Shown here one piece after another: positions 57,401 through 64,000 of a DNA stretch of 64,000 bases. Every line of letters begins with the position of its first letter. The first letter of the stretch is position 1. The stretch comes from Luteimonas sp. J29. GTDB taxonomy: Bacteria; Pseudomonadota; Gammaproteobacteria; Xanthomonadales; Xanthomonadaceae. Under the pieces are notes generated by a model. The model ran no database searches and had not been told where the DNA came from. It saw only the letters and a program-made list of their open reading frames with translations. The DNA lies in contig NZ_AWZR01000001.1 of assembly GCF_000472505.1 (NCBI RefSeq), forward strand, positions 239,693 to 303,692, written 5' to 3'. The translations under genes were made by a program, and so were the position numbers.

Positions 57401-58090
57401 ATGCCGCGTTCACGCCTTGCCTACCGGCTGTCGCTGCTGGCCGATCGCGACGCCCTGCATTCGCTGGCGGTGGCGGCCCTCGCCTGCGTGGCGAGCCTCG
57501 GCGTGGTCTACCTCGGCTACCTGGCGCACGTGGTCCGGATCGCGCGCCGGGCGCCGTGCGAACCGGCGTGCGGCGAGACCGTGCTGCTGTTCGGCAAGCA
57601 CGCCCCGGGCGGGCGTCCGGATCCCGATTTCCAGGCGCGCCTGTGGCGGGCCGCCACGCTGTGGCGCGAGCGCCCGCCGCGCAGCATGCTGCTGCTGGGC
57701 GGTGGCCCGGCGGGCGCGCCCAGCGAGGCGCGGCTGGCGCGCGAGCACCTGCTGTTGCTGGGCGTGCCGTCGGACGCGCCGCTGGTGCTCGAGGAACGTT
57801 CGCGCGACACGCTGCAGAACCTGCGCAATGCGCGCGCGCTGTGGCGGGACGGCGCGGCGCCCGCGACCGTGACCCTGCTCAGCAGCCGCTACCACCTGGC
57901 GCGTTGCGCCCTGCTGGCAGAGCGGCTGGGCCTGCACTGGGAACTGTGCGCGGCCGAGCCGGCGTTCGCCTGGCGGCCGGCGGTGCTGTGGCGCCTGGCC
58001 GCGGAAGCGGCCTACGTGTGCTGGGTGGACCTCGGCGCGCGCTGGGCGCGCCTGATCGGCCACCAGCGCATGCTGGCGCGGCTGGGCTGA
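57401..58090 (+). CDS. YdcF/SanA-family (DUF218) envelope protein
   Basis: 229 residues. An N-terminal membrane helix (about 20-45) is followed by the DUF218 domain: VLLFGKHAPGGRPDPDFQAR, LLLGGGPAGAPSEA, LVLEERSRDTLQNLRNA and LLSSRYHLARCALLAERLG. These proteins bind nucleotide-like ligands and are linked to envelope barrier function. It diverges from the ketosynthase operon; a TAGACT hexamer followed by GGCCGCC at 57367 is a possible -10. Confidence 0.87.
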   Translation: MPRSRLAYRLSLLADRDALHSLAVAALACVASLGVVYLGYLAHVVRIARRAPCEPACGETVLLFGKHAPGGRPDPDFQARLWRAATLWRERPPRSMLLLGGGPAGAPSEARLAREHLLLLGVPSDAPLVLEERSRDTLQNLRNARALWRDGAAPATVTLLSSRYHLARCALLAERLGLHWELCAAEPAFAWRPAVLWRLAAEAAYVCWVDLGARWARLIGHQRMLARLG

Positions 58091-58113
58091 GTCCCGCCGC
58101 GCCCCACTCCCGC

Positions 58114-60768
<2,655 letters not shown>

Positions 60769-61482
60769 TCACCGCTTCGGCTCGATCCCGAACAGCAGCT
60801 TCTTCTGCTCGTCGCTCATCGGCTTGCCCGCGTCGGGATTGACCTGCTTCGCCAGCGCGTAGGCGCGCGCGGTCGCCGGCCGCGCCCGGATGGCGGCGTG
60901 CCAGCGCCGCACCTCGGGGTAGGGCGCCATGTCGATGGGCGCCTTGTCGTAGACCCCGATCCACGGGTAGATCGCCATGTCCGCGATCGTGTACTCGTCG
61001 CCGGCGACGAAGGCGCGCCCCGCCAGCCGCCTGTCGAGCACGCCGAGCAGGCGGTTGGCCTCGTTGGCGTAACGGGTCTTCGCGTACTCGATCGGCTCGG
61101 GCGCGTACACGTGGAAGTGCCCGTACTGCCCGGTCATCGGCCCCAGGCCGGCCATCTGCCAGAACAGCCACTCCAGGGTCGCGGTGCGGCCACGCAGGTC
61201 GGTTGGCAGGAAGCGTCCGGTCTTCCCGGCCAGGTAGAGCAGGATCGCGCCGGATTCGAACACGCTCAACGGGCCGCCGCCGTCGGCCGGCGCGTGGTCG
61301 ACGATGGCCGGCATCTTGTTGTTGGGCGAGATCGCGAGGAACTCCGGCTTGAACTGGTCGCCGTTGGCAATGTCGACGCCATGCACGCGGTACTCGAGTG
61401 GCGCGCCGGCTTCCGCCAGCTCCTCGAGCATCAGAGTGATCTTGTGGCCATTGGGGGTCGGCCAGTAGTACAGGTCGATCAT
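60769..61482 (-). CDS. Glutathione S-transferase-like disulfide oxidoreductase (YfcG/YghU type)
   Basis: 237 residues. The N-terminal thioredoxin fold carries TPNGHKITLMLEELAEAG and the YfcG/Ure2-type block GDQFKPEFLAISPNNKMPAI. SVFESGAILLYLA forms the glutathione gamma-Glu site, and AIYPWIGVYDKAPIDMAPY is typical of the C-terminal helical domain. Such enzymes reduce disulfides with glutathione rather than conjugate xenobiotics. The ATG at 61482 is chosen for the AAGGAG site 10 nt upstream. Confidence 0.9.
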   Translation of the reverse strand: MIDLYYWPTPNGHKITLMLEELAEAGAPLEYRVHGVDIANGDQFKPEFLAISPNNKMPAIVDHAPADGGGPLSVFESGAILLYLAGKTGRFLPTDLRGRTATLEWLFWQMAGLGPMTGQYGHFHVYAPEPIEYAKTRYANEANRLLGVLDRRLAGRAFVAGDEYTIADMAIYPWIGVYDKAPIDMAPYPEVRRWHAAIRARPATARAYALAKQVNPDAGKPMSDEQKKLLFGIEPKR

Positions 61483-61560
61483 GGGGGGGACTCCTTGCAG
61501 GAACACCCCCAAGTGTAGGCACTGCCGTCTCCGGCGTGTGTCGACGCCGCGCCACCACGC

Positions 61561-61589
61561 GCGCGGCCCGGGCATGGCCCGGGCCGCGC
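61561..61589. terminator. Strong 13-bp hairpin between GST and GH3 genes
   Basis: GCGCGGCCCGGGC and GCCCGGGCCGCGC form a perfect 13-bp stem with a 3-nt loop. There is no T tract on either side. It may back up the GH3 terminator or protect the mRNA end. Confidence 0.5.
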
Positions 61590-61601
61590 GGGGAAGGAAG
61601 G

Positions 61602-61641
61602 AAAATACCGGGGCGGCCAGTCCATGGTCGGCGCGCCCCGG
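61602..61641 (-). terminator. Terminator of the GH3 gene
   Basis: On the minus strand CCGGGGCG (61641-61634) pairs with CGCCCCGG (61615-61608), and TATTTTCC follows at once. It starts 12 nt past the GH3 stop. Confidence 0.65.
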
Positions 61642-61653
61642 CGGAGGAGACGG

Positions 61654-64000
61654 TCAGCTGGTCGGGCAGGTGACCAGCTGGTCGTATTCGGTGCTGGCGG
61701 CCACGCGCGCCAGCGCGATCTTCGCGCCCGCGTCGCTGCGCAGCTGGAACGGGACGTCGAGCCGGCCGGTGTCGGCGCCGTACAGGCGCAGGCACTTGAG
61801 CGGCACCGCGAGCCGGATCCACTCGCCGCGCGGCAACCCGGCGAGCGCGTCGCCGATCTCGACCTCGCTGCCGCAGCCTTCGCCGCACGCCGCCCCCAGC
61901 GACGCCTTGCCGCCATCCGGCAGCGCATCCACGCGCAGGTGCAGCACCACGGGCACGTCGCCGTTGGTCTCGCGGGTCAGGTCGAGCGGTTCGGACGACA
62001 CGACACGCACCTCGGCCGGACCCGACCAGGCGAACAGGCGCGCGCCTTCCTGCACCTCGTGGTTGATCGCCGTCATCTGCAGCGAACCGTCGCCGGTCGC
62101 GGCGGCGGGCTGGGTGACGTCGACCGCGTTGCCGTCGGCGCCGACCAGGCGCAGCGTGTAGCCGGTGGCCGGCACGCCGCGTTCGAACCAGGTATTGGCG
62201 GACGCCGCGTCCGGATCCACGCCCGGATCCTCGGGCAGCGGCGCGAGGTCGCCGTTGTCGGCGTAGGTCAGGCCGTAGCCGAACGGGAACGCCGGGTCGT
62301 AGCCCTCCTGGCCGTAGTTGTTGAGGTACTGGTCGGCGCGCCTGGGCCAGGAGAAGCTCAGCTTGCCCTTGAAGTCGAACTGCGGCTGGCCGTCCGCGCC
62401 GCGCAGCAGCACGTCGGCCACGCCACCGCCTTCCGAACCCGGCAGCCACGCCGCGACGAAGGCGTCGGACGCGTTGATCTCGCGGTTCATCCACAGCGGG
62501 CGGCCGCTCAGGAACACCGCCACCACCGGGATGCCGTCGGCCTTGAGCTTCTGGATCAGCTCCAGGTCGCCGGACTTGCCGGACTTGAACAGCAGGTCGG
62601 ACAGGTCGCCCTGGAACTCGGCGTAGGGTTCCTCGCCGAACACCACGATCGCGACGTCGGGCTTGCGCTTGTACGCACCGTCCACCGCCAGTTCGGCGCG
62701 GCCGCCCGCGGCCTCGACCTGGGCGCGGATGCCGTCCCAGATCGTGTCGGCGTTCGGGAAATCCTCGCGCCTGGTGTCGCTGCCCTGCCAGGTGAGGGTC
62801 CAGCCGCCGGTCTGCTTGGACATGTTGTCGGCGCCGTCGCCGGCCACCAGCACGTTCTGCTTCGGCGACAGCGGCAGGATCCCGCCCTGGTTCTTCAGCA
62901 GCACCAGCGACTCGCGCACCGCCTGGCGCGCGACCGCGCGGTGCTCGGGCGCACCAAGCAGCTCGAACTTCCCGCCCAGCGCACGCTCGGAGGGCTTGGG
63001 CTTGTCGAACAGGTTGGCGCGGAACTTCACCCGCAGGATGCGGCGCACCGCGTCGTCGAGCCGCTCCATCGGGATGGTGCCGGCCTTGACGTGGGCCAGG
63101 GTGGACTCGTACAGGCCCTTCCAGCTGTCGGGCGCCATGGCCATGTCGAGGCCGGCGATGAAGGTCTGCGCGCAGTCGGTGGTGGTGCAGCCCTCGACCT
63201 GGCCGTGGCCGTTCCAGTCGCCGACCACGAAGCCGCCGAAGTTCATCCGGCCCTTGAGCACGTCGGTGAGCAGCGGCTTGTGGCCGTGCATCTTCCGGCC
63301 GTGGTAGCTGTTGAACGAGGCCATCACCGCCTGCGCCCCGGCCTCGATCGCGGGCACGTAGCCGGCGGCGTGGATGTCGCGCAGCTGCGCCTCGGTGGCG
63401 GTGTTGTCGCCCTGGTCGCGGCCGCCGTCGGTGCCGCCGTCGCCCAGGTAGTGCTTGACCGAGCTCATCACGTGGTGGTCGTCGAGGAACTCGGGCGTGC
63501 CCGGCTTGCCCTGCAGGCCCTCGACAAACACGCCGGCGAACGACGCCACCAGTTCGGGGTTCTCGGAGTAGCCCTCGTAGGCGCGGCCCCAGCGGTCGTC
63601 CTGCGGCACCGCGACGGTCGGCGCGAAGGTCCACTCCATGCCGGTGGTGCGGGTCTCGATCGCGGTGATGCGCGCGATCTCGCGCAGCAGCTCGGGATTG
63701 CGCGTCGCGCCCAGGCCGATGTTGTGCGGGAACAGGGTGGCGCCGACGATGTTGCTCTGGCCGTGCATCGCGTCGATGCCCCAGATCACCGGGATCGCCT
63801 TGCCGCCGCCGCTGGTGTCCATCGACGCTTCCCAGAACGCGTCGGCCAGCGCCAGCCATTCCTCCGGCTTCGCGTTGTAGCGGCCGCCGGGGTCGGACCC
63901 GCCGCCGGCGAGGATCGAACCGAGGCGGTACTTGCGCACGTCCTCGGGCGTGGTGCTGGCGATGTCGCCCTGGATGACCTGGCCGACCTTCTCCTCCAGC
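61654..64000 (-). CDS. Glycoside hydrolase family 3 beta-glucosidase, ExoP-like (5' end outside window)
   Basis: About 782 residues are visible; the frame stays open to the window edge, with LEEKVGQVIQGDIASTTPED upstream of the first internal Met. The GH3 N-terminal domain shows VIWGIDAMHGQSN, PQDDRWGRAYEGYSENPEL, SVKHYLGDGGTDGGRDQGD and the nucleophile Asp in FVVGDWNGHG. A C-terminal GH3 domain (VFLSGRPLWMNREI, PFGYGLTY) and an ExoP-type extension of ~170 residues with three Cys (AACGEGCGSE and LKCLRL) follow. It hydrolyses beta-glucosides or oligosaccharides, probably in the periplasm, but the signal peptide is not visible. Confidence 0.93.
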   Translation of the reverse strand, partial: LEEKVGQVIQGDIASTTPEDVRKYRLGSILAGGGSDPGGRYNAKPEEWLALADAFWEASMDTSGGGKAIPVIWGIDAMHGQSNIVGATLFPHNIGLGATRNPELLREIARITAIETRTTGMEWTFAPTVAVPQDDRWGRAYEGYSENPELVASFAGVFVEGLQGKPGTPEFLDDHHVMSSVKHYLGDGGTDGGRDQGDNTATEAQLRDIHAAGYVPAIEAGAQAVMASFNSYHGRKMHGHKPLLTDVLKGRMNFGGFVVGDWNGHGQVEGCTTTDCAQTFIAGLDMAMAPDSWKGLYESTLAHVKAGTIPMERLDDAVRRILRVKFRANLFDKPKPSERALGGKFELLGAPEHRAVARQAVRESLVLLKNQGGILPLSPKQNVLVAGDGADNMSKQTGGWTLTWQGSDTRREDFPNADTIWDGIRAQVEAAGGRAELAVDGAYKRKPDVAIVVFGEEPYAEFQGDLSDLLFKSGKSGDLELIQKLKADGIPVVAVFLSGRPLWMNREINASDAFVAAWLPGSEGGGVADVLLRGADGQPQFDFKGKLSFSWPRRADQYLNNYGQEGYDPAFPFGYGLTYADNGDLAPLPEDPGVDPDAASANTWFERGVPATGYTLRLVGADGNAVDVTQPAAATGDGSLQMTAINHEVQEGARLFAWSGPAEVRVVSSEPLDLTRETNGDVPVVLHLRVDALPDGGKASLGAACGEGCGSEVEIGDALAGLPRGEWIRLAVPLKCLRLYGADTGRLDVPFQLRSDAGAKIALARVAASTEYDQLVTCPTS

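Overview
The window is a very GC-rich, densely coded bacterial chromosome segment, almost certainly from the Xanthomonadaceae/Lysobacteraceae (Lysobacter- or Luteimonas-like Gammaproteobacteria). The reasons are a xanthomonadin-type aryl-polyene (APE) pigment locus next to hemB and aroE, a XanB2-type chorismatase, an S9B dipeptidyl peptidase, many 4-bp ATGA/GTGA gene overlaps, and several start codons placed only 6-9 nt after a -10-like hexamer. No phage, insertion sequence, CRISPR array, tRNA or rRNA was recognised.

Layout. 0-5.8 kb: a cut lipoprotein gene, a RegB/RegA-type redox two-component pair, a divergent cNMP/CBS/DUF294 signalling protein coupled to a DnaQ-fold exonuclease, and an unknown gene. 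5.8-16.2 kb: an acetate-uptake island made of a DcaP-type porin, a DUF4212 plus sodium/solute symporter pair, acetyl-CoA synthetase (acs), a LuxR-type response regulator and a giant SSS-domain sensor kinase (CrbR/CrbS type). The porin and acs diverge from a control region with a clear dyad. 16.2-17.5 kb: a palindrome-rich repeat array, then rpmB-rpmG with promoter and terminator. 17.5-23.7 kb (minus strand): a Pat/YfiQ-type protein acetyltransferase, which could act on Acs, then parB, parA, rsmG and a Sfp-type phosphopantetheinyl transferase. 23.7-27.5 kb: an AMP-ligase of the APE type, a GlsB/YeaQ membrane protein, a remnant of a dipeptidyl-peptidase gene, a double PepSY protein and a DUF5671-like membrane protein. 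27.5-33 kb: xthA, a PAS-PAS-GGDEF-EAL protein with a degenerate EAL domain, an unknown protein and coniferyl-aldehyde dehydrogenase. 33-40.5 kb: gamma-carbonic anhydrase, then a six-gene chain with 4-bp overlaps (RDD, SpoIIM, DUF4129, DUF4350, MoxR, DUF58). 40.6-43.2 kb: aroE, GNAT, hemB and a small membrane protein.

43.5-57.3 kb is the pigment locus: chorismatase (makes the hydroxybenzoate starter from chorismate), ACP, COG4648 membrane protein, two acyltransferases, two dehydratases, LolA-like carrier, MMPL exporter, ketoreductase, flavin halogenase, glycosyltransferase and a ketosynthase/chain-length-factor pair. The PPTase and the starter-activating AMP-ligase expected for this pathway lie as a divergent pair 20 kb away. 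57.4-64 kb: YdcF-like protein, S9B peptidase, GST-like oxidoreductase and a cut GH3 beta-glucosidase.

The most interesting signals are non-coding. Two intergenic elements (43379-43492 on the minus strand and 60571-60693 on the plus strand) share a three-way-junction architecture, identical junction sequence and compensatory changes in their stems. A recurrent -10-like hexamer followed by GGCCG lies immediately before several start codons, including a mirrored pair between the aldehyde dehydrogenase and the carbonic anhydrase. A dyad sits in the acs/porin control region.
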